From the NCBI GenBank assembly GCA_963741055.1, contig CAVUGU010000010.1:151820-215819 (forward strand): a stretch of 64,000 nt of DNA, read 5' to 3'. The first letter of the stretch is position 1. Every line of letters begins with the position of its first letter. This document shows positions 38,418-45,937 of this stretch, in pieces. The stretch comes from Bog-756 sp963741055 (GTDB lineage Bacteria > Actinomycetota > Acidimicrobiia > Acidimicrobiales > RAAP-2). Below the pieces are notes generated by a model that was not told where the DNA came from, did not search any database, and saw only the letters and a program-made list of their open reading frames with translations. Both the position numbers and the translations under genes were made by a program.

Positions 38418-39562
38418 CGATGCCGCCACCTCCGGCGGGCGGTGACGTCTCGGTAGACCTGCAAGGTTTCCTCGGCAGTCCGACCCCAGCGGAACTCACT
38501 GGCGCGCTTCAGGCCGAGCGTGCGCAGGCGGTCGGGGCTCGCGTCGTCCACGTCCCGCATCGCCCGGGCGATCGAGCTCGGGTCCTTCGGATCACACAAC
38601 ACTGCCGCCCCGCCCGCGATCTCGGGCATGGAGCTCACGTTGGACGTGATGACCGGGCACCCGCACGCCATGGCTTCGAGTATCGGGAGACCGAACGTCT
38701 CGTCGAACGACGGGTACACCAAGGCCTCCGCCGCCCGGTAGAACGTGGCCGTTTCCTCGAGCGGGACGCCACCGACGAAGACGACGTCGCCGCCGATGCC
38801 GAGATCGACCGCCAGTGCTTGTAGCTCTGCCGCGTACGCCTGGTCCCGACCGTGACCCACGATGACCAACTGCCGTTGCCGGGGGGCAGGATAGGCCTCC
38901 GCCCAGGCCCGCAACAGACCGTCGCAGTTCTTGTAGCGCCACAGCGAGGACACGAACAAGGTGAACGGCCTGTCGATGCCGTACTTCTTGAGATGCTCCT
39001 GAGCGCTGCGGGCATCGCCCGGCCGAAAGGTCTCGTGGTCGACCGCCTCGTAGATGAGCACCAACTTGGCAGGGTCGACGTCGATGTAGCGCAGGACCTC
39101 ATCGCGCATGCTCTTGGAGTTGACGATGATGGAATTCGCGACTCGGGCCGATCGCGGGTAGCTGAACCTCCGGTAGAGACGGACCGACGGCGACAAGGTC
39201 TGCGGGACCGTGTAGGCGTGCAGGGTCTTCATGTGGATCACGAGTCCCCAGGTCGGATTGAAGATCGGAGCGATGAGCGTGTTGAGGACATCGATCCGAC
39301 CAAGGGGAAGACGCACCGGCGAGTAGACGTGCTCGCTGAGCGTGCGCAGCGATCGCCTCTCGTTCGACCACGGGTAGGTGATCTGGGAGGTGCCGGGACC
39401 GTAGTCCGAGTGCAGGCGTCGCGATTTGGGACTGACGATGAGGTGGAGCTCCTCACCCTCCTCGAGGCGTGTGGCCATCTCGGGGATGACCCGGGTCCAG
39501 AACCAGTGTGCCCCCGAAGGAAGCTCGGGATCTTCGGTGAGCAGGTTGATCGCCACCCGCAT
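38414..39562 (-). CDS. GT4-family glycosyltransferase
   Basis: About 382 residues, GT-B fold. N-terminus MRVAINLLTEDPELPSGAHW, then NSIIVNSKSMRDEVLRYIDV, FTLFVSSLWRYKNCDGLLRA, LVIVGHGRDQAY, VVFVGGVPLEETATFY, and YPSFDETFGLPILEAMACGC with the E-x7-E donor motif. ATG 39562 has an AGGAG sequence 9 nt upstream and gives the typical N-terminus. The frame is open to ATG 39646, only 4 nt after the gmhA stop, so a longer form is possible. Encoded within the heptose operon, it is a candidate heptosyl- or mannosyltransferase. Confidence 0.88.
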   Translation of the reverse strand: MRVAINLLTEDPELPSGAHWFWTRVIPEMATRLEEGEELHLIVSPKSRRLHSDYGPGTSQITYPWSNERRSLRTLSEHVYSPVRLPLGRIDVLNTLIAPIFNPTWGLVIHMKTLHAYTVPQTLSPSVRLYRRFSYPRSARVANSIIVNSKSMRDEVLRYIDVDPAKLVLIYEAVDHETFRPGDARSAQEHLKKYGIDRPFTLFVSSLWRYKNCDGLLRAWAEAYPAPRQRQLVIVGHGRDQAYAAELQALAVDLGIGGDVVFVGGVPLEETATFYRAAEALVYPSFDETFGLPILEAMACGCPVITSNVSSMPEIAGGAAVLCDPKDPSSIARAMRDVDDASPDRLRTLGLKRASEFRWGRTAEETLQVYRDVTARRRWRHR

Positions 39563-39649
39563 GCGTGGTGGCTCCTGAGGATCCTTGGTGGAAGTCGTCG
39601 GCGAACCAGCAATCTGGCCACGATCGCCTGCCGTGCGGACGCTCATCGG

Positions 39650-40324
39650 TCAGAAGGTGGTCGCAGCGATGACGTCCGATGTCATCCTCGACTGGCGGAC
39701 GTACTGTGCCATCGTGTGCATGATCGACTGGTGGAGATCTTCGACGACGCCATAGTTCGTGCAATCGACGTGGATCGCGACGTCTGCGAGCACCTTGGCC
39801 GGCCCTCCGTCGAACCCGGTGAGGGCGATGGTCCGCATCCCTCGACTCTGTGCGCATCGGATGGCCTGCACGATGTTCTCGGACTTGCCCGAGGACGAGA
39901 CCGCGATGAGCACGTCACCGGTTCTTCCTTGAGCCTGCACCTGGTAGGAGAACACCTCGTCGTACCCGATGTCGTTGGAGACGGCGGTCACGACTTCCAC
40001 GTTGCTGGAGAGGCTCACCACCCGGGGGGTGAGGTCGGTGCCGGTCCGCACTCCCTTCAGGTGATCGCACTGCAGGTGGTTGGCAATGGCCGCAGAGCCG
40101 CCGTTACCGCACGAGAAGACCAGCGCATCGGTGCGGTAGGCATCGAGAAGGACCGCGGCGGCGCGTTCGACTTCGATCAGGTCGACGGACTTCACCGCAC
40201 GGCGAAACTCTTCGAAGTAAGCGACGCAGAACGAGGAAGCTCGGTCGTGGAACTCCGTCGGGAACTTGCCCAGAGGGGTCGGACTTTCGGTCTCGACGAC
40301 CCTGGGTTCGTAGAGCGAGGTCAC
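39650..40324 (-). CDS. gmhA: Sedoheptulose 7-phosphate isomerase (SIS domain)
   Basis: Converts sedoheptulose 7-phosphate to D-glycero-D-manno-heptose 7-phosphate, the entry step to activated heptose. The SIS fold is seen in LVFSCGNGGSAAIANHLQCD, a phosphosugar loop with the family's GNGGSA, and VLIAVSSSGKSENIVQAI; TIALTGFDGG and YGVVEDLHQSIMHTMAQY complete the GmhA pattern. About 224 residues, slightly longer than the usual ~195 owing to an N-terminal extension. The GTG start at 40324 overlaps the gmhB stop by 4 nt (GTGA), so the two are coupled. Confidence 0.9.
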   Translation of the reverse strand: MTSLYEPRVVETESPTPLGKFPTEFHDRASSFCVAYFEEFRRAVKSVDLIEVERAAAVLLDAYRTDALVFSCGNGGSAAIANHLQCDHLKGVRTGTDLTPRVVSLSSNVEVVTAVSNDIGYDEVFSYQVQAQGRTGDVLIAVSSSGKSENIVQAIRCAQSRGMRTIALTGFDGGPAKVLADVAIHVDCTNYGVVEDLHQSIMHTMAQYVRQSRMTSDVIAATTF

Positions 40325-40921
40325 GAACCGATCCGTTCGAGAATGAAGGGTGCGGCCGCCGCCAGGCTCGGGAACGGATAGACACCTGGTTTCGGTGGTT
40401 GATCGGATCCCAAATAGGCAACCGACGCTCCGACGGCCTGCGCCACACCGATGTCCTCGGGTCGATCGCCCACGACCCATGACGAGCCCAGATCCAGCTG
40501 GAGCGCCTCGGCGGCCTTCTGTGCCATCCCCGGGCCGGGTTTACGATCCACGCTCGCCCGGGCGTACTCGTCGACGATCCCGTCCGGGTGGATACGGGCA
40601 GAAGAGATACATGTCGACGCAGGCACCGTGCACCGCCAGCTGCTCGCTGATGAAGGCGTGCACCTCCTCGACGTCTTCGACGTCGTAGAGCCCGCGGGCG
40701 ATCCCCGACTGGTTGGTGATGACCGCGACGGGTATGGACGCCCGGTTGAAGAGGGCGATGGCCTCGGCGGCCCCTTCGATCATCTCGACTCGATCCACCG
40801 AGCCGACGTAACCGTGGTCGGTGATGATCGTCCCGTCGCGGTCGAGGAGCACCCCCGGTCGCCCGGTGGCGGCGCCGTCGTCGACGGCCAGACCCGCTCT
40901 CTGCGCAACCTGCGTACTCAA
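40321..40921 (-). CDS. gmhB: D-glycero-D-manno-heptose 1,7-bisphosphate 7-phosphatase, HAD family (frameshifted near 40590)
   Basis: Removes the 7-phosphate from heptose 1,7-bisphosphate. HAD motifs in order: GVLLDRDGTIITD (motif I), PVAVITNQSGIARG (motif II), the lysine in SVDRKPGPGMAQKA, and SSWVVGDRPEDIG (motif IV). The frame breaks in FCPYPPG; dropping one C near 40590 gives CPYHPDGIVDEYARA and reads to the stop at 40321. The zinc-loop cysteine of GmhB (CPYHPxG) is present. Total about 199 residues, normal length. The TTG start at 40921 is supported by GAGGAG seven bases upstream. First gene of the ~14-kb minus-strand operon. Confidence 0.86.
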
Positions 40922-41528
40922 GAGATCTCCTCGATGTGTGCCTTCACACCGTTGCCACGGGGTTGGAAGGGGCCTGAATGCACGAGCACCCCCGCCGCCC
41001 TTGCGAGAGGTGATGAACTACGTCCGCGCCTTCCAGGTGTCGCCTACTTCTGCCCTACACCTTCAACGAGCCACGTCGTTCGTCCCAGATACATGGAAAG
41101 CACCGGCCTCGTGCGGTGGCCGTCAGCGTGGGGACAGGCGTCGAAGGGTTGTGTTTTCCTCGGCCTCGGGCCGAGTAACACGCGACACGGTCGGACGACC
41201 TCACCCCGTGACCATTTGGCCAAAAGAGCGAGCCGCCGTGGACGACAAAAAAATGAGGTTGCCGCGCGCAACGGACCGAGCCCCGTCGAGTTTTCACTCG
41301 TAGAGTGCGGCCCGCCATTCCTTGTGACAACCGGGGGCGTCGTCACCAGTTCATCGGTGCAGGTCATCGGTGCAATCCCAATTTTAACAATGACAATCCC
41401 CAAAAGGGAGTTGATTTGTCACCGACCGTGCGGCACCATGACGTCGCGGTGTCGCAAGGCGGAGGAGTTCGGGCGAAGACTCCAGGGCCTGCATCCTGTG
41501 TCGTTCAGACCAAGGGGTTCAGAAAGTC
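40922..41528. other. Divergent intergenic region between heptose operon and ECF sigma factor
   Basis: About 600 bp, the only sizeable gap around this operon, so it should hold the promoter of the 40.9-27.0 kb operon and that of the sigma factor gene. The part at 41375-41425 is locally AT-rich (CAATTTTAACAATGACAAT), suggestive of a promoter, but no consensus pair can be assigned. No coding sequence recognised. Confidence 0.5.
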
Positions 41529-42128
41529 ATGTCGGAACAATTCGCCCGATCTGAGGTCGCTACCTGTTCTGTGGCGACGTTGGTACATGCTGCCGGAGAC
41601 GGGAACCAAGAGGCGTGGGCAGAGCTCGTACGACGCTTCGGGGGCATGATTGCCTCAGTGGGTCGCAGGTACGGGCTCTCACAGGCGGACATCGGGGAGC
41701 TGCAACAGACCACCTGGCTCCGCCTCGTCGAGAACATCCACCGCCTCAAGCAACCCGAGCGGGTGGGTGGGTGGCTGGCCACCACTGCGTCCCGGCAGAG
41801 CTTGCAGCTGGCCAAGCGCTCGTCGCGCTACTCATCGGGAGCTGACCACGTCCTCGCCAACCTGGCCGACACCAGCCAGCCGTTCGACCTCGAGCTGTCG
41901 CCGGACAGCGCCGAATGCCGAGCCCTCCAGCGAGCCTGGGACCAGCTCAAACCGCGGTGCCGGAACCTGCTTTCGCTGCTGATGACCGAGGAGGGTGTCG
42001 TCGGCTACAAGGAGCTCTCACAACTTCTCGACATGCCGATCGGCAGCATCGGCCCCACTCGGGCCCGATGCCTCGATCACCTCCGTCACCTTCTGGCCGA
42101 GGAGGGCATCACCAGCTACGAGGGTTAG
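41529..42128 (+). CDS. ECF-type RNA polymerase sigma factor
   Basis: A 199-residue sigma-70 family protein lacking regions 1 and 3. Region 2 spans about residues 20-85 (AWAELVRRFGGMIASVGRRY; LQQTTWLRLVENIHRLKQ; RVGGWLATTASRQSLQLAKR, where promoter melting and -10 recognition occur). Region 4 is at 125-190 (LKPRCRNLLSLLMTEEG; YKELSQLLDMPIGSIGPTRA). No zinc-binding anti-sigma gene follows; the next gene is convergent. Divergent from the heptose operon across a 600-bp gap, so it may control the locus, though this cannot be read directly. Confidence 0.88.
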   Translation: MSEQFARSEVATCSVATLVHAAGDGNQEAWAELVRRFGGMIASVGRRYGLSQADIGELQQTTWLRLVENIHRLKQPERVGGWLATTASRQSLQLAKRSSRYSSGADHVLANLADTSQPFDLELSPDSAECRALQRAWDQLKPRCRNLLSLLMTEEGVVGYKELSQLLDMPIGSIGPTRARCLDHLRHLLAEEGITSYEG

Positions 42129-42137
42129 ATCAGGTCG

Positions 42138-42482
42138 TCAGTCTTTGACCACACCGACCAGCCGGCTGGTGGTGGGATGAAAGTGGACGTGGCCACCGTC
42201 GAGGTCGGCATGGGTGACGACCGTGAACTGTTCGTCCGAGTTCACCTCGGGGGCAAGCATCGAAAGCCCCGCCAGCACGGCAGCCATGCCGTCGGGCGAC
42301 AGTTCGGTGAGGTTGGCGACGTGTTCTCGTGGCACCAAAGTGAGGCTCTCCGGTGCGCACGACGCGGCCCCAGGCGCGTAGAGGACGAAGCTGTCCTCCT
42401 CGTAGAGGACCGATCCGATCGACTCTGGCTCCTGACACCAGTCACAGGTCGCCGTAGGCCGTAAACCTCCCTGCAGTATCAC
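42138..42482 (-). CDS. HIT-like (histidine-triad-type) small protein
   Basis: About 114 residues. Begins with a possible zinc knuckle (CDWCQEPES), followed by VLYEEDSFVLYAP, LTLVPREHVANLTELSPDGM and the GHVHFHPTT segment, which keeps the alternating histidines of HIT nucleotide hydrolases. HIT proteins hydrolyse nucleoside phosphoramidates, nucleotidyl sugars or dinucleotides. The GTG at 42482 with GAGAGG upstream is chosen; the frame is open to a TTG at 42593 without supporting features. Convergent with the ECF sigma gene, only 9 bp apart. Confidence 0.68.
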   Translation of the reverse strand: MILQGGLRPTATCDWCQEPESIGSVLYEEDSFVLYAPGAASCAPESLTLVPREHVANLTELSPDGMAAVLAGLSMLAPEVNSDEQFTVVTHADLDGGHVHFHPTTSRLVGVVKD

Positions 42483-42819
42483 CAAGGGATCGCACCTCTC
42501 TTTTCCTTCATCAACGAGTCGAGCACTAGCACCTGGTGATACGCGTTTGGACACAATTCTAGTGAACGGTCGACGATCCCCTGATACGGACAAGGAAAGT
42601 CGGCCCGAAGTGGACGGATGGAGAGCCCCATCAGGTGCAGCCTCCGTGGACCTCGATCGAGGTTCTTCGCCGGCCGGCCTGATCGCGCACCTTCCGGCTG
42701 TCGGTCGAAACGTCTGGCCACGCAGTTTCTGTCGTCATCCGAAGAGATCGTCATCGAGTTCCTCGAGAGCCCGCGTACCTGGGATCCGGGTCGGCGTGCA
42801 GAGCGTTGTTCGAGCACGC
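42483..42819. other. Intergenic region, no gene recognised
   Basis: About 340 bp between the 5' end of the HIT-like gene and the 3' end of the acyl-CoA dehydrogenase gene. Short overlapping frames here have no family features. No terminator hairpin is obvious. Confidence 0.4.
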
Positions 42820-43989
42820 CTACAGCGTTCGCTTGTCCATCAGGAGCAACCGGGCGTTGTTGTCCAGAAGGCGGTCGTTGTTGATCATCAGCGCCGCACC
42901 GTAGGAGTCACGGAGAATTCGACCCATGCTGAACGGGGAGTCCTCCATGTAGCCGGCCATGCCACATACGTTCAGTGCCTTGCCGACGATCTCGACGACC
43001 AGGGTCGAAGCCGACACCTTGAGCGCGTTCGCGGTGGCGGTGGAGCCGATCGAGGAGACCGGCACGTTTGCTTTCCACGTGGCTTCCTGGGAGCTGGCCG
43101 ACTCACGCACGAGCGCCGCCATCTGCATGTAGACGGTGTCGAGCCGAGCCAGCGCTCGAGCGGAGGCGAGGCGTCTCCCCGGGTCGCTTCCGGGCCTCAC
43201 CCTGGACATAGGCGCGGGCCCGGTACGTGGCTTCTGCTGCCAGCCCGAGCCAAACGTGGGTCCAAAGGATGTGCGCCACCGGCGTGTTCGTCTGAGCCGA
43301 GATCACGTCGAACGGATCGGGGAGGACCCCGTTCTCGTCCCCCTCGGCGACGACGCGGAAGCCCGAGCTGCAGGTCCCCCGGAACCCCATTGCGTTCCAG
43401 CCGCTGGTTTGCTCGAGCAGCAGGCCCGGTGGCATGCACAACACCATCACCTGGTCGTGCGGCGGGCTCTCCGGAGTCCGGCGAGCCGTGAGCAGGATCG
43501 AATCGGCGTACCGCCCGTACGAGATGACCGGGGCGAACTTCTCGAGGTTGTAGCGGCCGTTGGTCCTGTTGACGGCGCACACGCTCGAGCCGGTGTCCCC
43601 CCCACACCTCGTTCGGTGGTGGCCGAGCCGATCAGGAGCTGATGGTCCGCCACGTCCCTCAAGTACTGCTCGAGGAAGTCGTTCGACCCATGCCGCACCA
43701 GGCAGGCGATCTGGAGCTGGTGCATGGCGAAGATCATCGCGGTGGACGCGCAGTGCCGTGCCAGCGCAAATGTGGCGTCGGCGATCTCCACCAGGCCGGC
43801 ACCACCTCCCCCGAGCCGCTCGGGGATCATCGCGGACAGCAACCCGGCCGCCCGGATCTCGTCGATCGCCTCGACGGGGAAGCGGGACTGCCGGTCCACA
43901 TCGGCGGCGTGGACAGCCGCGGTCTCCGCGCCGACCCGCTCAGCCAGCTCGGCCGCCTGGATCCGGCCCTCGGTGGCCGAGAGGGTCAC
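42820..43989 (-). CDS. Acyl-CoA (or acyl-ACP) dehydrogenase (two frameshifts)
   Basis: FAD-dependent dehydrogenase of about 390 residues. The N-terminal domain has AIDEIRAAGLLSAMIPERLG and ATFALARHCASTAMIFAMHQ. The middle beta-domain, after a break in a C7 run near 43600, has NRTNGRYNLEKFAPVISYGR and SGWNAMGFRGTCSSGFRV, the substrate-binding loop. The C-terminal helical domain, after a second break near 43187, has LDTVYMQMAALVRESA and ALNVCGMAGYMEDSP. All three parts assemble into a normal protein, so indel errors are likely. The GTG start overlaps the ACP stop by 4 nt, indicating that the substrate may be tethered to that carrier protein. Confidence 0.82.
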
Positions 43990-44249
43990 GCCAGTGCACC
44001 CTCGACGCCGAGCTCGGCAACGCTCTCCCGGATCGACCGGAGGGTGGTGAAGACGCTCCGGCGCAACACGCTTTCCGGGAACTCGATGTCGAAGGTCTGC
44101 TCGAGTGCCAGCATCACGCTCACCGTGGCGTTCGACGACATTCCCGCCTCGTAGAGGTCGTCGTCGTCCGAAAGGGAGTCCACTTCCACCACGAGCTGCC
44201 CATACGCTCCCACGATCTTTCGGATCTCGTCAGCGGTGGAATCAGTCAT
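43986..44249 (-). CDS. Acyl carrier protein
   Basis: An 87-residue acidic protein starting MTDSTADEIRKIVGAYGQLV. The phosphopantetheine site is the serine in DLYEAGMSSNATVSVMLALE, where the usual DSL is replaced by SSN/MSS. The following helix (EQTFDIEFPESVLRRSVF) fits the carrier-protein fold. It is a stand-alone carrier rather than the fatty-acid synthase AcpP, since it sits with an acyl-CoA dehydrogenase instead of fab genes. It is a plausible partner for the acyl-AMP ligase at 14.2-15.9 kb. ATG 44249; coupled to the dehydrogenase by GTGA. Confidence 0.85.
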   Translation of the reverse strand: MTDSTADEIRKIVGAYGQLVVEVDSLSDDDDLYEAGMSSNATVSVMLALEQTFDIEFPESVLRRSVFTTLRSIRESVAELGVEGALA

Positions 44250-44555
44250 GTCCCCTGCTCTTGCAACTGTGCGACCTGACCTCGGGCCGCCCTCTCGAGG
44301 GCCTGGCGTGGCCTCGGGCCTCGGACTCACGACAGACCGACGCTTTGTAAACGAGCACTCGCCATGCCCGGTGATACAGCCAGGGACAGGGAACGAGCCC
44401 GGAATCTCACGAGTCGGAGCCACCACCCAGGCACCCGCCCGAAGCCCTCTTACGTCGGGTCGACTGGCGGGACCCGGTGCCCGGGGCGTCGTATCTGGGG
44501 CTTGTTCCCGGCCTCGTATGAGCATGGGAGCACCGGGAAATGGAGCCCACCCGTC
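44250..44555. other. Divergent promoter region between ACP and dehydrogenase genes
   Basis: About 306 bp between two divergent transcription units. No coding sequence is supported. It must contain promoters for both units, but no confident motif could be placed. Confidence 0.45.
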
Positions 44556-45875
44556 ATGAAGGTGGCCGTGTTCGGTCTCGGGTACGTCGGCACGGTCTCG
44601 GCGGCCTGTCTCGCTGCGAACGGTCACGACGTCTGGGGGGTCGATGTCGACGGCGACAAGGTGGCAGCGGTGGAGAGCGGGTCCAGCCCGGTCGTCGAGC
44701 CGGGCCTCTCCGAGCTGGTGGCAGGAGGCATCGAGCAAGGACGGCTCCACGCGACCCGATCGCCCAGCCTCGCCCTCACCGGTGCCGACGTCTCTCTGAT
44801 CTGCGTGGGGACTCCCACGAGCGCCCAGGGAAGGGCGGACCTCTCCCATGTGCACAAGGTCGTCGAGGAAATCGGCGCCGCGCTGCGCACGGCTCCGCCG
44901 CCCCCCTCCGGTCTCCACGCCGTCGTCATGCGCAGCACCGTCCCTCCGGGCACGGTCGAGCTCCTCGACGCCGCCCTCGGTGGGCACGCCGGTCGCGAGT
45001 CGTTCAAGGTCGGGGTGGCGATGTGCCCCGAGTTCCTGCGCGAGGGGACCGGGATCGCCGACTTCTACGCACCGCCGTACACGATCATCGGAGCCTCGGA
45101 CCCAGACGTGGTCGATTCGGTCCGCTCGCTGTTCAGCTTCCTCGGCTGCCCCTCGTACGCCGTCGAGACACGCACCGCCGAGGCGCTCAAGTACGCCTGC
45201 AACGCGTTCCACGCCACGAAGATCTCGTTCGCCAACGAGATCGGACGGCTCTTCGGCCGCCTGGGCGTCGACTCCCGAAAGGTAATGGAGCTGTTCTGCG
45301 AGGACACCCAGCTGAACATCTCGGCGCGGTATCTGCGCCCCGGTTTCGCCTTCGGTGGATCGTGCCTGCCGAAAGACCTCCGCGCTCTGATCCACCTCGC
45401 CCGCGTGGAGAACGTCGACCTGCCTTTGCTGTCGGGAACGCTTCTCACCAACAGCCTCTCGGTCACCGACCTGGTCGAGCGGGTCGTCAGCGGCGGCGGA
45501 CGGGTGATCGCGATGCTCGGTTTGAGCTTCAAGTCCGACAGTGACGATCTGCGGGAAAGCCCCTACGTCGCGGTGGCCGAGACGTTGCTCGGCAAGGGCT
45601 ACGAGATCAGGATCTTCGATCCGATCATCAATCCAGCCACCCTGGTCGGCACCAACCGGCAGTACGTCGAGACCAAGCTGCCCCACCTGCAGAAGATCCT
45701 GATGCACAGCGCGGAAGACGCCTTGCGAGACGCCGATGTGGCCATCGCCACCTATGCGGACGACCAGGTGGTGGGGGCCCTGATGCAGACACCACCACCG
45801 CGCCTGATCGACCTCGACGGGCGCCTGGGCGACCCGGTGAGCTCACTTCCGGGGTACGAGGGGTTCCTGTGGTAG
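44556..45875 (+). CDS. AlgD-like GDP-mannose/UDP-glucose 6-dehydrogenase
   Basis: Oxidises an NDP-hexose twice at C6 to the uronic acid using NAD. The 439-residue protein starts MKVAVFGLGYVGTVSAACLA (Rossmann GxGxxG). It has CVGTPTSAQG, MRSTVPPGT, CPEFLREGTGIADFY, EALKYACNAFHATKISFANE and the catalytic cysteine in AFGGSCLPKDLRAL, ending YEGFLW. The FGGSCLPKD loop, length near 436 and C-terminal YEGxxW are closer to GDP-mannose dehydrogenase (AlgD) than to typical UDP-glucose dehydrogenases, but donor specificity is not certain. ATG 44556 has GGAG upstream; longer in-frame forms are unlikely. It precedes an AsnB-type amidotransferase by 62 bp, suggesting uronamide formation. Confidence 0.88.
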   Translation: MKVAVFGLGYVGTVSAACLAANGHDVWGVDVDGDKVAAVESGSSPVVEPGLSELVAGGIEQGRLHATRSPSLALTGADVSLICVGTPTSAQGRADLSHVHKVVEEIGAALRTAPPPPSGLHAVVMRSTVPPGTVELLDAALGGHAGRESFKVGVAMCPEFLREGTGIADFYAPPYTIIGASDPDVVDSVRSLFSFLGCPSYAVETRTAEALKYACNAFHATKISFANEIGRLFGRLGVDSRKVMELFCEDTQLNISARYLRPGFAFGGSCLPKDLRALIHLARVENVDLPLLSGTLLTNSLSVTDLVERVVSGGGRVIAMLGLSFKSDSDDLRESPYVAVAETLLGKGYEIRIFDPIINPATLVGTNRQYVETKLPHLQKILMHSAEDALRDADVAIATYADDQVVGALMQTPPPRLIDLDGRLGDPVSSLPGYEGFLW

Positions 45876-45937
45876 CGGTGAGTGCTCGAGCACGATCCGC
45901 CCGCGGCGAACTGCATCGCGAAGACTGATCCGGCACG

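Noticed and set aside
38852..40381. 509-codon plus-strand frame opposite GT4 and gmhA
   Set aside because: Both minus-strand genes have clear motifs and coupled starts; the plus frame has none.
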